Shown: positions 47,814 through 57,210, numbered from the stretch's first letter. The stretch: 64,000 bases of DNA from Fictibacillus norfolkensis (GCF_014836645.1 NZ_JACSQM010000003.1:372001-436000); one strand, 5' to 3'. Numbers and translations: made by a program. The notes: generated from the sequence alone by a model not told the origin.

Positions 47814-48692
47814 TTACTTTTTAACTTGAGACATTACTTCTTCAGCGAAGTTGTCTTCACGCTTCTCAAGGCCTTCTCCAACTTCAAAGCGAATGAAGGC
47901 TTTTACAGTACCACCTTTGGAAGCTACATATTTACCAACTTTTTGGTCTGGATCTTTAATGAAAGATTGGTCGTTCAAGCAAATATCTTCGAAGTATTTG
48001 CCAAGACGTCCTTCTACCATTTTAGCTACGATGTTTTCAGGCTTTCCTTCGTTAAGTGCCTGTTCAGTTAATACTTTACGCTCACGTGAAACTTCTTCTT
48101 CACTAACTTCGTCACGAGAGATGTATTTAGGATTTACTGCTGCAACGTGCATAGAAACGTCTTTAGCAACTTCTTCTTCTGTCGTTCCTTCAACCACTGA
48201 AAGAACTCCGATGCGACCACCCATGTGAAGGTAAGCGCCAAATGCTGCGTTCTCGTCTTTTTTCAAGATTTCGAAGCGGCGAAGTGTAAGTTTTTCTCCG
48301 ATTTTAGCGATTGCTGCGTTGATGTAGTCATTTACTGAAGTTCCGTTAAAGTCAGAAGCTAATGCATCTTCTACTGAAGCAGGCTCTGTAGCCAACAAGT
48401 GGTTACCTAGCTCAGCGATTAAGCTCTTGAAGTTTTCGTTTTTCGCAACGAAATCTGTTTCAGAGTTCACTTCAAGGATAACTGCTTTGTTTCCGTCAAC
48501 GATTACAGAAGTTAAACCTTCTGCTGCGATACGGTCAGCTTTCTTAGCAGCTTTCGCGATCCCTTTTTCACGAAGGTAATCAATTGCCGCCTCCATGTTA
48601 CCACCTGTTTCAGTTAATGCTTTCTTACAATCCATCATTCCTGCGCCAGTGTTTTCACGCAATTCTTTAACCATTTGTGCTGTAATAGCCAT
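47814..48692 (-). CDS. tsf: Elongation factor Ts
   Basis: This is the nucleotide exchange factor for EF-Tu. From the ATG at 48692 (TAAGGAGG upstream) the product has 292 residues: an N-terminal UBA-like domain ([22 protein letters not shown]), the TDFVAKN exchange motif and the C-terminal dimerisation module. The longer in-frame reading to 48785 runs into the intercistronic hairpin and is not supported. Confidence 0.98.
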   Translation of the reverse strand: MAITAQMVKELRENTGAGMMDCKKALTETGGNMEAAIDYLREKGIAKAAKKADRIAAEGLTSVIVDGNKAVILEVNSETDFVAKNENFKSLIAELGNHLLATEPASVEDALASDFNGTSVNDYINAAIAKIGEKLTLRRFEILKKDENAAFGAYLHMGGRIGVLSVVEGTTEEEVAKDVSMHVAAVNPKYISRDEVSEEEVSRERKVLTEQALNEGKPENIVAKMVEGRLGKYFEDICLNDQSFIKDPDQKVGKYVASKGGTVKAFIRFEVGEGLEKREDNFAEEVMSQVKK

Positions 48693-48744
48693 GTGTTTTT
48701 GCCTCCTTATGGGATATGTAGTGCTAGTTGTGCTTTTACATAAA

Positions 48745-48779
48745 AAGGGTGATAAAGGGTCATCCCCTCTACCACCCTT
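48745..48779 (-). terminator. Intercistronic hairpin between rpsB and tsf
   Basis: A 7-bp outer stem (AAGGGTG with CACCCTT) encloses an inner AGGG/CCCC pairing. The absence of a T-run suggests it tunes the rpsB:tsf ratio or mRNA stability rather than terminating. Confidence 0.5.
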
Positions 48780-48794
48780 GAGCATTCCATTTAA

Positions 48795-49520
48795 TTAAGC
48801 AGTAGTTTCTTCTTCAGCTGCTTCTGCTACTTCTTCTCCGCCTTGGTTAGCTTCGATGATAGCATCTGCCATCTTACCAGTAAGAAGTTTAACTGCACGA
48901 ATTGCATCATCGTTACCAGGGATAACGTGATCAACTTCGTCCGGATCACAGTTCGTATCAACGATGGCGATGATCGGGATGTTCAATTTACGAGCTTCTG
49001 CAATCGCGATGCGCTCTTTACGAGGGTCAACTACGAATAATGCGTCAGGAAGCTTGTTCATGTCTTTAATTCCGCCTAGGAACTTTTCAAGACGATCCAT
49101 TTCCTTCTTAAGAAGAATAACTTCTTTCTTAGGAAGTACTTCAAAAGTACCATCTTCTTGCATTTTTTCAAGATCTTTTAAGCGGTTGATACGCTTGCGG
49201 ATAGTACCGAAGTTTGTTAATGTTCCACCTAACCAACGTTGGTTGATGTAGTACATGTCAGAACGTTCAGCTTCTTCCTTAACTGAATCTTGAGCTTGTT
49301 TCTTAGTTCCAACGAAAAGGATCTTTCCGCCGTCAGCTGCGATGTTACGCATAACATTGTAGCATTCTTCAACTTTCTTTACTGTCTTTTGAAGATCGAT
49401 AATGTAGATACCGTTTCTTTCTGTGAAAATGTAACGAGACATTTTCGGATTCCAACGGCGAGTCTGATGACCAAAGTGTACACCAGCTTCTAACAATTGT
49501 TTCATTGAAATTACTGCCAT
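48795..49520 (-). CDS. rpsB: 30S ribosomal protein S2
   Basis: This is the late-assembling 30S protein S2, 241 residues, with [22 protein letters not shown] and the conserved [11 protein letters not shown]. The C-terminus is acidic ([13 protein letters not shown]), usual in Bacillus. ATG with CTAGGAGGTG. It has its own promoter and a structured leader and is co-transcribed with tsf. Confidence 0.98.
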   Translation of the reverse strand: MAVISMKQLLEAGVHFGHQTRRWNPKMSRYIFTERNGIYIIDLQKTVKKVEECYNVMRNIAADGGKILFVGTKKQAQDSVKEEAERSDMYYINQRWLGGTLTNFGTIRKRINRLKDLEKMQEDGTFEVLPKKEVILLKKEMDRLEKFLGGIKDMNKLPDALFVVDPRKERIAIAEARKLNIPIIAIVDTNCDPDEVDHVIPGNDDAIRAVKLLTGKMADAIIEANQGGEEVAEAAEEETTA

Positions 49521-49564
49521 AATGGCACCTCCTAGGTTTGTTTACCTCCGTTTGTTTCACCTTC

Positions 49565-49599
49565 GAGCAATAACTGACTTAGTCAGCACCACATTGCTC
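49565..49599 (-). ncRNA. Structured rpsB leader hairpin
   Basis: A 7-bp stem GAGCAAT/ATTGCTC (49565-49571 with 49593-49599) encloses a second stem CTGAC/GTCAG with asymmetric internal loops. It lies between the rpsB promoter and start. It is a candidate S2 autoregulatory element. I cannot assign it to a known class. Confidence 0.45.
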
Positions 49600-49634
49600 A
49601 AATCCGCAAACGTGTGTGATTAACACCGAGAAAT

Positions 49635-49664
49635 AATATACCATGTTTCGTGCAATTTCTGCAA
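49635..49664 (-). promoter_or_regulatory. Sigma-A-type promoter of rpsB-tsf
   Basis: On the minus strand TTGCAG (49659-49664) and TATATT (49635-49640) are 18 bases apart, with an extended -10 TGG. The position is downstream of swrB. Confidence 0.65.
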
Positions 49665-49677
49665 GTCTTTTTGCTTG

Positions 49678-50103
49678 TTATCGATAAAATTTTAAAAGTA
49701 ACTCTACTTCACCTTTTCCTCGGTGCAGCATTTTTGCAATTTCTTCAGCATTATAACCTTTTTGAGCTAATGTTAATACTTCGGTTGTCTCTTTAGAGAA
49801 ATGTTTATCTTCTGACTCTTGCAGGACCGTCCCGGTCTCTTCTAATTCTATAATTGTGATCTCATCCAGATCTTTTTGCTGATGATTTTTCTGAGTGAAT
49901 TTTAAGATCATTTCATGCAAGCGTTCATTTTCTATCTTCATCTCTTCTGAAAATAGCTCAAGAAGCTCTTCTACTTCTTCACTTGTTTTTGAATCATGTG
50001 AGTTGCTTTGTTTTTGAAATTTATTGCGCAAATTAAAAATTAAATATAAACATACTACGTTTAACATAATACTTATGAAAACTAAAGCGTACATCGCATT
50101 CAT
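49678..50103 (-). CDS. swrB: SwrB-like swarming motility protein
   Basis: This single-span membrane protein has the position and layout of B. subtilis SwrB (YlxL), which activates assembly of the flagellar export gate and swarming. From the ATG at 50103 it has 141 residues: a membrane helix (about 4-24), a charged coiled region and a conserved C-terminus LAQKGYNAEEIAKMLHRGKGEVELLLKFYR, like a helix-turn-helix. The longer reading to 50187 overlaps the upstream gene by 83 bases and is unlikely. It is the last gene of fla/che. Confidence 0.8.
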   Translation of the reverse strand: MNAMYALVFISIMLNVVCLYLIFNLRNKFQKQSNSHDSKTSEEVEELLELFSEEMKIENERLHEMILKFTQKNHQQKDLDEITIIELEETGTVLQESEDKHFSKETTEVLTLAQKGYNAEEIAKMLHRGKGEVELLLKFYR

Positions 50104-50104
50104 C

Positions 50105-50395
50105 CTAACCTGAATAATCGATTTTACTTCCTTTATAAGGATGACTCGAACTCTTTGAACTCGTCTTTTCTTGCTGATGCTGATCATTTGTATGAAATAA
50201 ACTTGATTCAGTCGCTTCTTTTTGATTGACCCGTTCTGCTTCTATCTTGTCTTTTTTTCGTATTTCTTCTGAAGTCTGCTGTTGTTGAAGAAGTCCTCTA
50301 TTCATGACATCAATACTTGCTTTTGAAGCATCAAGAGTTCTTGGAATCGCAACCTGAAGCTCGATTAATTTAAGACTCACAGCATCCACATCCAA
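50105..50395 (-). CDS. Hypothetical small protein between a FapA-like gene and swrB
   Basis: I do not recognise this protein with confidence. It has about 96 residues, is hydrophilic and is rich in Gln, Lys and Ser in the middle. It has no membrane helix. The C-terminus ends HPYKGSKIDYSG; I recall similar HPYKG tails in other Bacillaceae proteins near sigD, but this is unverified. The in-frame starts are TTG (50395) or GTG, with a weak ribosome binding site. The start is 3 bases after the FapA-like stop, so translation may be coupled. A motility role is inferred from location only. Confidence 0.65.
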   Translation of the reverse strand: MDVDAVSLKLIELQVAIPRTLDASKASIDVMNRGLLQQQQTSEEIRKKDKIEAERVNQKEATESSLFHTNDQHQQEKTSSKSSSHPYKGSKIDYSG

Positions 50396-50398
50396 TTC

Positions 50399-51739
50399 TT
50401 ATAGAGTGTGAACAACAATTTCCTTCTCTTCTATAAATACTTTCGCAGCCGTATAGGAAGATTGGATTTTACGTTTGTATTTTCCAATCGAGATCTCAAC
50501 ATGGGGATGAAGCGTGCCGTTAATATTTATAGAAGACTGTAAAGAATTTTTATAATTTTCGATCTCCGTTCGATGGGCTGAAATCTCTTGATGCGATTGA
50601 GAAATCGTGTTTACTATTCTATTAATCGTTTGTTGCTCTGTATTTTTTTGAATCAACACGATCTTTAAATGATTTAATTTCTCTAAATTCTTTTCTAGCT
50701 CAAGAATTTTTTGTTCATGATGTATGATTTCTTTCTCCATTCTATCATTTGTCTTTAAGTATAATAACGTTTTAGAGTTCGTTTCGTTACCTATGTTATT
50801 CGCTGAGATTCCGTTTCCTGCAATACAGGTGCCCCCCGATATATTTCCTTTGCCACTCGTACATGTAACGCTTGATTCCGCCTCACAATGACTGTGAAGA
50901 ATCGTTTGTGCTACTCTTATGTTTCCTTTTGCGTATACATTTCCTTGACTAATATAAAGGGAAGTGAAGTCACCACCACAACGAACCGTTCCTTTTCCTT
51001 GACCTAAAACACCGCCACCGATAATAACGCTTCCGTCAGAGATAATATCTGCTGCTTCCACGACGCCTTCGACTCGAACATCACCTTTGGCAGATATTTT
51101 AAATCCTGAGGGTACGTCCCCGGTTATATGTACATTTCCAACAAAATCAATATGACCAGTCTTTAAAGAAACATCGCCATCTACTCGATAAACGGGATAG
51201 ATATTTACACGATTATTTTGGAACGTTACCTCTCCACTCGCTGAAGCATAGACACATTGCTCACTCTCGTTATATACAGTATTCTCACCATTTTTAACTG
51301 CCAAATCTTTACCTTTTTTTGCAGGTATCACTTTTCCAAAAACACTTATTCCTGGTATGCCTTCAGTAGCGTTTTGTTTTCTTGCTACGATCTCTCCGAA
51401 CTCAGCTGTAGGAATTGTAAAAAGACGTTTAAAATCAAGTTTCACATTCTCGTTTGTATCAAGTTTCTTCTCATTTGAGAAAGATGGTATAAGTCTGGCA
51501 GACTCTCCATCTTTCGGGAGTTTCCCGTTTGCGATCTCAGCTGGAAATATAAAACTCTCTAGATTTTCAGCCACTAGACTCAATACTTCGATTCGAATTC
51601 CATGTCGGATACCTTTCGATTCGATCCAAGCCAAAAGTCTAGAAAACGTGACTTCACCAGATGGGATTTCAACTCCTTTTTTTAGTAAAAGAGCCTCTGT
51701 TTCACTATTTTCCAATTTAATATGAAACCATTGATCCAT
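50399..51739 (-). CDS. FapA (DUF342) family protein
   Basis: This 446-residue protein matches the FapA/DUF342 family. The N-terminal part includes an LFTIPTAEFGEIVARKQNATEGIPGISVFGK segment. The middle is a right-handed beta-helix with repeated Gly/Val/Asp turns (GDVSLKTGHIDFVGNVHITGDV). It ends in a coiled coil (about 340-400, many Glu/Lys/Leu). A Vibrio member links sugar PTS state to flagellar assembly. Here it lies directly after sigD in the fla/che operon, but its function is inferred. B. subtilis has no gene at this exact position. Confidence 0.85.
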   Translation of the reverse strand: MDQWFHIKLENSETEALLLKKGVEIPSGEVTFSRLLAWIESKGIRHGIRIEVLSLVAENLESFIFPAEIANGKLPKDGESARLIPSFSNEKKLDTNENVKLDFKRLFTIPTAEFGEIVARKQNATEGIPGISVFGKVIPAKKGKDLAVKNGENTVYNESEQCVYASASGEVTFQNNRVNIYPVYRVDGDVSLKTGHIDFVGNVHITGDVPSGFKISAKGDVRVEGVVEAADIISDGSVIIGGGVLGQGKGTVRCGGDFTSLYISQGNVYAKGNIRVAQTILHSHCEAESSVTCTSGKGNISGGTCIAGNGISANNIGNETNSKTLLYLKTNDRMEKEIIHHEQKILELEKNLEKLNHLKIVLIQKNTEQQTINRIVNTISQSHQEISAHRTEIENYKNSLQSSININGTLHPHVEISIGKYKRKIQSSYTAAKVFIEEKEIVVHTL

Positions 51740-51750
51740 ATCCCTACTCC

Positions 51751-52515
51751 TTACATATATCGTTGTAGAACCTGTCGGATTCTAAAGAGTGCTTTTGAGT
51801 GTATTTGAGATATTCTGGATGTAGATAGACCGAGTACTTGTCCGATTTCAGTTAATGTTAATTCCTCAAAGTAGAACAAACTCACTACAAGCTGCTCTTT
51901 CTCAGACAATTCCTTGATCACCAATGCGAGCTCACCATGAAGTTCTTCTTGCAGCAAGCTATTTTCAGGTGTGATCGCTTTTTTATCTTCAATCGTGTAA
52001 CTAACTTTTTCACGGCTTTCTGTTTCTTTGTTCTCTTCGTCAATCGATAAAACGTTAGCAAGAAAACTTTCAGACATAACGGTTGTTACTTCATTTTCTG
52101 AGTATCCGAGCTCATCAGCAACTTCTTTTGGGCTAACGGAACGAAGATTTTCTTGTTCTAACCTTTCGATGGCAGCTTCAACTTTTTTTGTTTTTTCTCT
52201 TAAACTTCTTGGAAGCCAGTCTTCTCTTCGTAAGCCGTCTAAGATAGCACCACGAATCCGAAATGAAGCGTAAGTATCAAACTTCAGGTCCCTTTCAGGC
52301 TCAAACTTTTTTAGAGCATCATATAACCCTAGCATACCGAGGGATCGGAGTTCATCTTTGTTAACACTTTTAGGCAAACCAACCGATATACGTTGTACGT
52401 GATAATTAACAAGTGGTAAATACGCACGCATCAGTTCGTCACCTGCTTCTCGATCACGACTCGTGTTCCACTTTTCCCAGCAAGATTGTTCTTCTAATAA
52501 AGATGGCTCCGTCAT
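51751..52515 (-). CDS. sigD: RNA polymerase sigma factor SigD (flagellar/motility)
   Basis: This sigma-28 family factor drives late flagellar, chemotaxis and autolysin genes. The 254-residue product has sigma region 2 (DELRSLGMLGLYDALKKFEPERDLKFDTYASFRIRGAILDGLR), region 3 and region 4 with the helix-turn-helix LTEIGQVLGLSTSRISQIHSKAL. The length equals that of B. subtilis SigD. It lies between cheD and the FapA-like gene. ATG with GAGGA upstream. Confidence 0.97.
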   Translation of the reverse strand: MTEPSLLEEQSCWEKWNTSRDREAGDELMRAYLPLVNYHVQRISVGLPKSVNKDELRSLGMLGLYDALKKFEPERDLKFDTYASFRIRGAILDGLRREDWLPRSLREKTKKVEAAIERLEQENLRSVSPKEVADELGYSENEVTTVMSESFLANVLSIDEENKETESREKVSYTIEDKKAITPENSLLQEELHGELALVIKELSEKEQLVVSLFYFEELTLTEIGQVLGLSTSRISQIHSKALFRIRQVLQRYM

Positions 52516-52547
52516 GGTAATCCTCCTCGTTTTTTTTGGTTTTTATT

Positions 52548-53036
52548 TTAGATTACTTTTGTTCCTGCATTAACCGTCTTAATCGTTAATACAGTGTTCT
52601 CAGGGTTGAACTCGATCGTCCTTCCACTAGAACCTCCTACATCGCTTGCTAATAATGGAATCTTTAGAGATGATAGCTCTTCTTTAACACGTTCAACGTT
52701 TCTTGGGCCAATTCGCATCATTTCACTTCCTGAGGTGAACTTAAACATCTGTGCACCCCCAGCTATCTTTGCTTTTAAGCCTTTTCCGTTGGCACCACTC
52801 TTGATCAGCATGTCGTAAAGACTCTTAATCGCTGTATCCGCATATTTCCCTTCATTCAACGTGGGAGTTTTGGAAAGTGACGAATCCGGAAGCATGATAT
52901 GCGCCATCCCTGCGATTTTTTTTACTTGATCAAAAAGTATGACGCCGACACATGAACCAAGACCTGTTGTTCTAATTGTGTTTGGAGGGGAAACGATGTT
53001 AATATCAGCGATTCCCACCTTTATGATTTCACTCAT
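52548..53036 (-). CDS. cheD: Chemoreceptor glutamine deamidase CheD
   Basis: This enzyme deamidates chemoreceptor glutamines and also stimulates CheC. The 162-residue product has the catalytic C29 (GLGSCVGV) and H46 (MAHIMLP) and the KIAGGAQMF segment. It overlaps cheC by 8 bases, so CheC and CheD are made together, in line with their complex in adaptation. Confidence 0.96.
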   Translation of the reverse strand: MSEIIKVGIADINIVSPPNTIRTTGLGSCVGVILFDQVKKIAGMAHIMLPDSSLSKTPTLNEGKYADTAIKSLYDMLIKSGANGKGLKAKIAGGAQMFKFTSGSEMMRIGPRNVERVKEELSSLKIPLLASDVGGSSGRTIEFNPENTVLTIKTVNAGTKVI

Positions 53037-53661
53037 CCAACGGAACTCCTAATGCATGAAAAATTTTAGAGAAGGATAGAGGGTCAGGCAACAGAAAAAA
53101 GTGTCCTTTTACCTCGTCTTGCCTTTCTATATCCGTAAAAGCAGTATCGATAACAATGGCATAATCACTTACAGCAGATATTTCGAACAGTCCAAAACTC
53201 AATATCGCTCCTGCCATGTCAATGCTTGTTGCAGGAACAGACGGCTGTAAATTGAGCCCTGTAAAATCAGAGAATGAAGTCAGATATGAACCTGATAGAA
53301 TGTTACCTACCTCCTGAAGAGCAGATAATGCAATGTCAGATTCATCTCCGCTCGATAAATTCACTGTTTGGCCGACTAATAAATCTTCTAAAAGCTGCTC
53401 AGCTTGTTCAACAGGAAGCATGAAGAACATACAACCGGGAGCATCTCCTACGATTCTTAAGAAAACGGAAGCCACAACGTTCTCTGCTCCTCCGACCATC
53501 TCAGAAATTTCTTCAAATGAGATGACATTCACTGAAGGAACTTTCATATCAACAGCTTTGTTCAACATCGTCGACAATGCTGTCGCTGCATGTCCTGCTC
53601 CAATGTTACCGATCTCACGTAAAACATCTAGATGGATAGGCTGAATTTTTAGAAAATCCAT
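53029..53661 (-). CDS. cheC: CheY-P phosphatase CheC
   Basis: This phosphatase removes phosphate from CheY and binds CheD. The 210-residue product has two pseudo-symmetric active sites: E16/N19 (LREIGNIGAGHAATAL) and E117/N120 (LQEVGNILSGSY). Both pairs are intact. It follows cheW by one base. Confidence 0.96.
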   Translation of the reverse strand: MDFLKIQPIHLDVLREIGNIGAGHAATALSTMLNKAVDMKVPSVNVISFEEISEMVGGAENVVASVFLRIVGDAPGCMFFMLPVEQAEQLLEDLLVGQTVNLSSGDESDIALSALQEVGNILSGSYLTSFSDFTGLNLQPSVPATSIDMAGAILSFGLFEISAVSDYAIVIDTAFTDIERQDEVKGHFFLLPDPLSFSKIFHALGVPLDE

Positions 53662-53662
53662 C

Positions 53663-54127
53663 TTAATGGATACTCTCCTTAGTTGGTTGGACGTCCAGTT
53701 TTTCTGGATTCAAAACCTTAACAAGATCAAGCAGGATCAATAGTCGCTTTTCAATCTTTGCAACCCCTTGGATATACTCAGCATCTACACCGCCCACTAC
53801 TTCAGGAGGGGGCTCGATCGACTCTTTATCAAGATCGATTACGTCGTTTGCTGCATCTACAATGAGTCCTGCTTCAATCGTACCTACAGACACAATGATG
53901 ATTCGAGTCGTATCCGTATGGCTTACTTCTTCGATCTCGAATCGAGAACGCAAGTCAATAATGGGAGTAACGACTCCTCTTAAGTTAATTACACCTTTTA
54001 CAAACGATACTGTTCTTGGAATTCTTGTGATCGGTTGCATTCTTTCAATCGATTTCACGTGCTGAACAGGAACTGCATACTCTTCATCTTTTAATTGAAA
54101 TATGATTACTTTTTCTTCATTCATCAT
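53663..54127 (-). CDS. cheW: Chemotaxis coupling protein CheW
   Basis: This is the adaptor that joins receptors to CheA. The 154-residue SH3-like protein has YAVPVQHVKSIERMQPITRIP and the RGVVTPIIDLR segment typical of CheW. It begins 11 bases after cheA. ATG with GGTGG upstream. Confidence 0.97.
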   Translation of the reverse strand: MMNEEKVIIFQLKDEEYAVPVQHVKSIERMQPITRIPRTVSFVKGVINLRGVVTPIIDLRSRFEIEEVSHTDTTRIIIVSVGTIEAGLIVDAANDVIDLDKESIEPPPEVVGGVDAEYIQGVAKIEKRLLILLDLVKVLNPEKLDVQPTKESIH

Positions 54128-54138
54128 GATTAACCACC

Positions 54139-56145
54139 TTATTTAATGAGTGCGTTGCAATCGAGAATTAATGCTACTTGTCCATCTCCTAGAATCGTTG
54201 CGCCAGAGATAGCAAATACCGATGTTAAATACTGACCGAGTGATTTCAAGACGATCTCTTGCTGTCCGATAAACGAATCAACTGCTAACGCTGCCATCTT
54301 ATCTCCTTTTCGTACTACGACTACAGGAACGTGCTGACCCGATTCAGTTGAACCAGGGACTTCAAAAATATCTTTCATGTTCACAAGAGGTACAACTTTA
54401 CCTCTAAAATCGATCACTTTCTGATTATGAGCGGAAAGGATTTCTTCTTTTCTAATAATGGCTGTTTCAATAATTGATGATAACGGAATCGCATATTTCT
54501 CACGACTGATCTCAACGAGCATGACAGACATGATCGAGAGGGTAAGAGGAAGCTGTATGGAAAAGATCGTTCCTGATCCTTCCGTTGAATCGACAGTGAT
54601 AGAACCACCTAACGATTCAATTTTGTTTTTTACAACATCCAACCCTACTCCACGTCCTGAGATGTCAGAAACAACATCTGCTGTAGAAAATCCGGAAGCA
54701 AACAATAATTCAAAACACTCTTTATCGGTCAAATTTTCAGACATTTCTTTTGTGAGGATTCCATTTTCGATCGCTTTACTTAATACTTTTTGTTTATTTA
54801 TACCCGCTCCATCATCTTGAATCTCAATAAACACGTGATTTCCGCTATGAAAAGCTCTTAAATAGATGGTACCTGTTTCATTTTTACCTTTAGAAGAACG
54901 TACCACTGGGTTTTCAATGCCATGATCAATCGAGTTTCTAAGTAGATGAACAAGTGGATCACCGATCTCATCAATTACGGTTCGATCTAGTTCAGTTTCT
55001 GCTCCTACGATCTCGAGGTTAACTTTTTTACCAAGATCTTTCGCTAGTCCTCTGATCATTCTTGGAAAACGATTGAAGACTTGCTCTACTGGAACCATTC
55101 TCATCGTCAGGATGATGTTTTGCAGATCTCCTGACACACGGGACATTCGTTCAACAGTCTCATTCAGTTCCATGCTTTTTAATGATTTCGATATCTCTTC
55201 TAGCCGACCACGGTCAATGACAAGTTCTTCAAACAAGTTCATGAGCTGATCAAGCCTCTCGATATTGACACGAATGGTTTTCCCGCTGCTACCAGCATTT
55301 GAAGTTTGCTGTACTCCACTCTTTTTATCTTGTGGTGATACTTCTTGTTGCTCTAATTTGTCATTCTCTTCCCTCTCGGAATTTGACGATATGTTAAGTT
55401 GATCTGCCTTAATATCAATCACTTCTACTGCATCAATCTCAGAAACTTTTAAGATACGTTCTTTAACGTCTACGGCGGACTCTTTCGTAAGGATAGAAAG
55501 AGTAAAATGTGTTCCAAATTGTTCTGTTTCTAACATATCTACCGCTGGTAACGTCTTAATGATCTCTCCGATCTGTTCGATCACTTCAAATACCATATAT
55601 ACTCTGGCTGCTTTTAAAATACAGTCTTCTCTTAATGAGATCGATAACTCGTATGCATGAAATCCTTGTTCTTTTGATTGAATGATGATCTGTTTTTCAT
55701 ATTGATCATAATCTTGCAATGAACCGGCTTCATTGTTCGCTTCAGCTTGCATCGATTGTGGAACCTCTCCCTTTTCAAGTGCCTCTAACTCTTTCACTGT
55801 CTCTGCAACATCACGTTTTCCGCTGCCGCCTTCTGAAATTTCAACCACCATCGCTTCTAAGTGATCAAGTGAAGCGAAGAGTACATCTAGAACTGAAGAT
55901 GAAACGTCTAATTTGTTATTGCGAATCGCATCAAGAACATTTTCCATACAATGAGTAAGGTTAGCTAGATCTTCATAACCCATCGTAGCCGACATTCCTT
56001 TTAATGTATGAGCAGAACGGAAAATCTCATTGACAATTGAAAGTTCACCTGGTGTTTTTTCCAGCAGGAGTACTTGTTGATTAATAGACTGTAAATGCTC
56101 TTTGCTTTCTTCAATGAATATGTCGAGATATTGTGTCAATTCCAT
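54139..56145 (-). CDS. cheA: Chemotaxis histidine kinase CheA
   Basis: This receptor-coupled kinase phosphorylates CheY and CheB. The 668-residue product has an HPt domain with H46 (FRSAHTLKGMSATMG), a P2 docking domain (about 155-240), a dimer helix pair (about 285-345), the ATPase core with HLLRNSIDHG and DISGRGVGLDVV, and a C-terminal CheW-like domain. It lies between cheB and cheW. ATG with AGGAGG upstream. Confidence 0.97.
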   Translation of the reverse strand: MELTQYLDIFIEESKEHLQSINQQVLLLEKTPGELSIVNEIFRSAHTLKGMSATMGYEDLANLTHCMENVLDAIRNNKLDVSSSVLDVLFASLDHLEAMVVEISEGGSGKRDVAETVKELEALEKGEVPQSMQAEANNEAGSLQDYDQYEKQIIIQSKEQGFHAYELSISLREDCILKAARVYMVFEVIEQIGEIIKTLPAVDMLETEQFGTHFTLSILTKESAVDVKERILKVSEIDAVEVIDIKADQLNISSNSEREENDKLEQQEVSPQDKKSGVQQTSNAGSSGKTIRVNIERLDQLMNLFEELVIDRGRLEEISKSLKSMELNETVERMSRVSGDLQNIILTMRMVPVEQVFNRFPRMIRGLAKDLGKKVNLEIVGAETELDRTVIDEIGDPLVHLLRNSIDHGIENPVVRSSKGKNETGTIYLRAFHSGNHVFIEIQDDGAGINKQKVLSKAIENGILTKEMSENLTDKECFELLFASGFSTADVVSDISGRGVGLDVVKNKIESLGGSITVDSTEGSGTIFSIQLPLTLSIMSVMLVEISREKYAIPLSSIIETAIIRKEEILSAHNQKVIDFRGKVVPLVNMKDIFEVPGSTESGQHVPVVVVRKGDKMAALAVDSFIGQQEIVLKSLGQYLTSVFAISGATILGDGQVALILDCNALIK

Positions 56146-56163
56146 CGTATAATTCCTCCTATT

Positions 56164-57210
56164 TTACAAATGGTTCAAAATTGCTGATCCAATTAACTCT
56201 AAATGAACAATTTCATCTACTTTCTTCGTAAGAACAGCGGTCTTTGGCATTCCATAAACAACGCAGGACTCTTTTGCCTCTGCAATAACTACCGTTGAAC
56301 CCGCTTCTTTTAAATCTACGATCCCTTCGGTGCCATCAGAGCCCATACCCGTCATGATGACAGCGATCTTTTGGTAGTCTTTAAGTTTGCTTGCAGAACT
56401 GAACAGTACGTTTACTGCTGGTCGATGTCCTCCTACAGGATCATCTTTATGTAACGAGACGTACAAGCGCTCCATTTTCTCGTAAAGTCGTACATGAAAA
56501 CCACCTGGTGCGATGTAAACATAACCTTTTTGTAACAGCTCATGATCCTCTGCCTCTTTTACAGAAACGTTTGATAATGAATTCAATCGATCTGCTAACG
56601 ATTTCGTAAACCCTGCGGGCATATGCTGTACGACAACAACAGGTGCATCTAAGTCCGTCGGAAGCTTTGTGATCACTTGTTGTAATGCTCTTGGACCGCC
56701 AGTGGATGTACCGATCAAGACCAGCTTGTCTTTGTGATCTCTCTTTAGGATCCTCTTCTGCCTATTGGTTTCAAGTTTATATGGTGATAGAGCTTTTTTT
56801 GTAGCTATATTTGCTTTTGAAGATGTGATCACTTTTTCTATTAAACTATTTTTCACTTTATGTAAATCTAAGGATATTGCACCTGATGGCTTAGCGATAA
56901 AATCAATAGCTCCTGCCTCCATAGCTAGAATCGTATTTTCTGCACCGACTTTTGTTGTGCTTGATAACATGATGATCGGAACAGGGGAGCTGTTCATGAT
57001 GGCTCTTGCAGCATCAATGCCATTTAATACAGGCATTTCAACATCCATCGTGATAACATCTGGTTTTAATTTTAATGTTTTATCAATTGCTTCCTGTCCG
57101 TTTCTAGCTGTATCGAGCACCATAATCCTAGGATCTTCACTTAAGAACTCTTTGATCAGCTTTCTCATAAAGGCAGAATCATCTACAATTAGCACTCTGA
57201 TCTGTTTCAT
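56164..57210 (-). CDS. cheB: Chemotaxis methylesterase/response regulator CheB
   Basis: This enzyme demethylates or deamidates chemoreceptors. The 348-residue product has an N-terminal receiver domain with phospho-acceptor D56 (VITMDVEMPVLNG). A linker follows, then the esterase domain with the GTSTGGPRAL serine, VVVQHMPAGFT and MTGMGSDGTEG. It follows flhG and precedes cheA, as in B. subtilis. Confidence 0.97.
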   Translation of the reverse strand: MKQIRVLIVDDSAFMRKLIKEFLSEDPRIMVLDTARNGQEAIDKTLKLKPDVITMDVEMPVLNGIDAARAIMNSSPVPIIMLSSTTKVGAENTILAMEAGAIDFIAKPSGAISLDLHKVKNSLIEKVITSSKANIATKKALSPYKLETNRQKRILKRDHKDKLVLIGTSTGGPRALQQVITKLPTDLDAPVVVVQHMPAGFTKSLADRLNSLSNVSVKEAEDHELLQKGYVYIAPGGFHVRLYEKMERLYVSLHKDDPVGGHRPAVNVLFSSASKLKDYQKIAVIMTGMGSDGTEGIVDLKEAGSTVVIAEAKESCVVYGMPKTAVLTKKVDEIVHLELIGSAILNHL

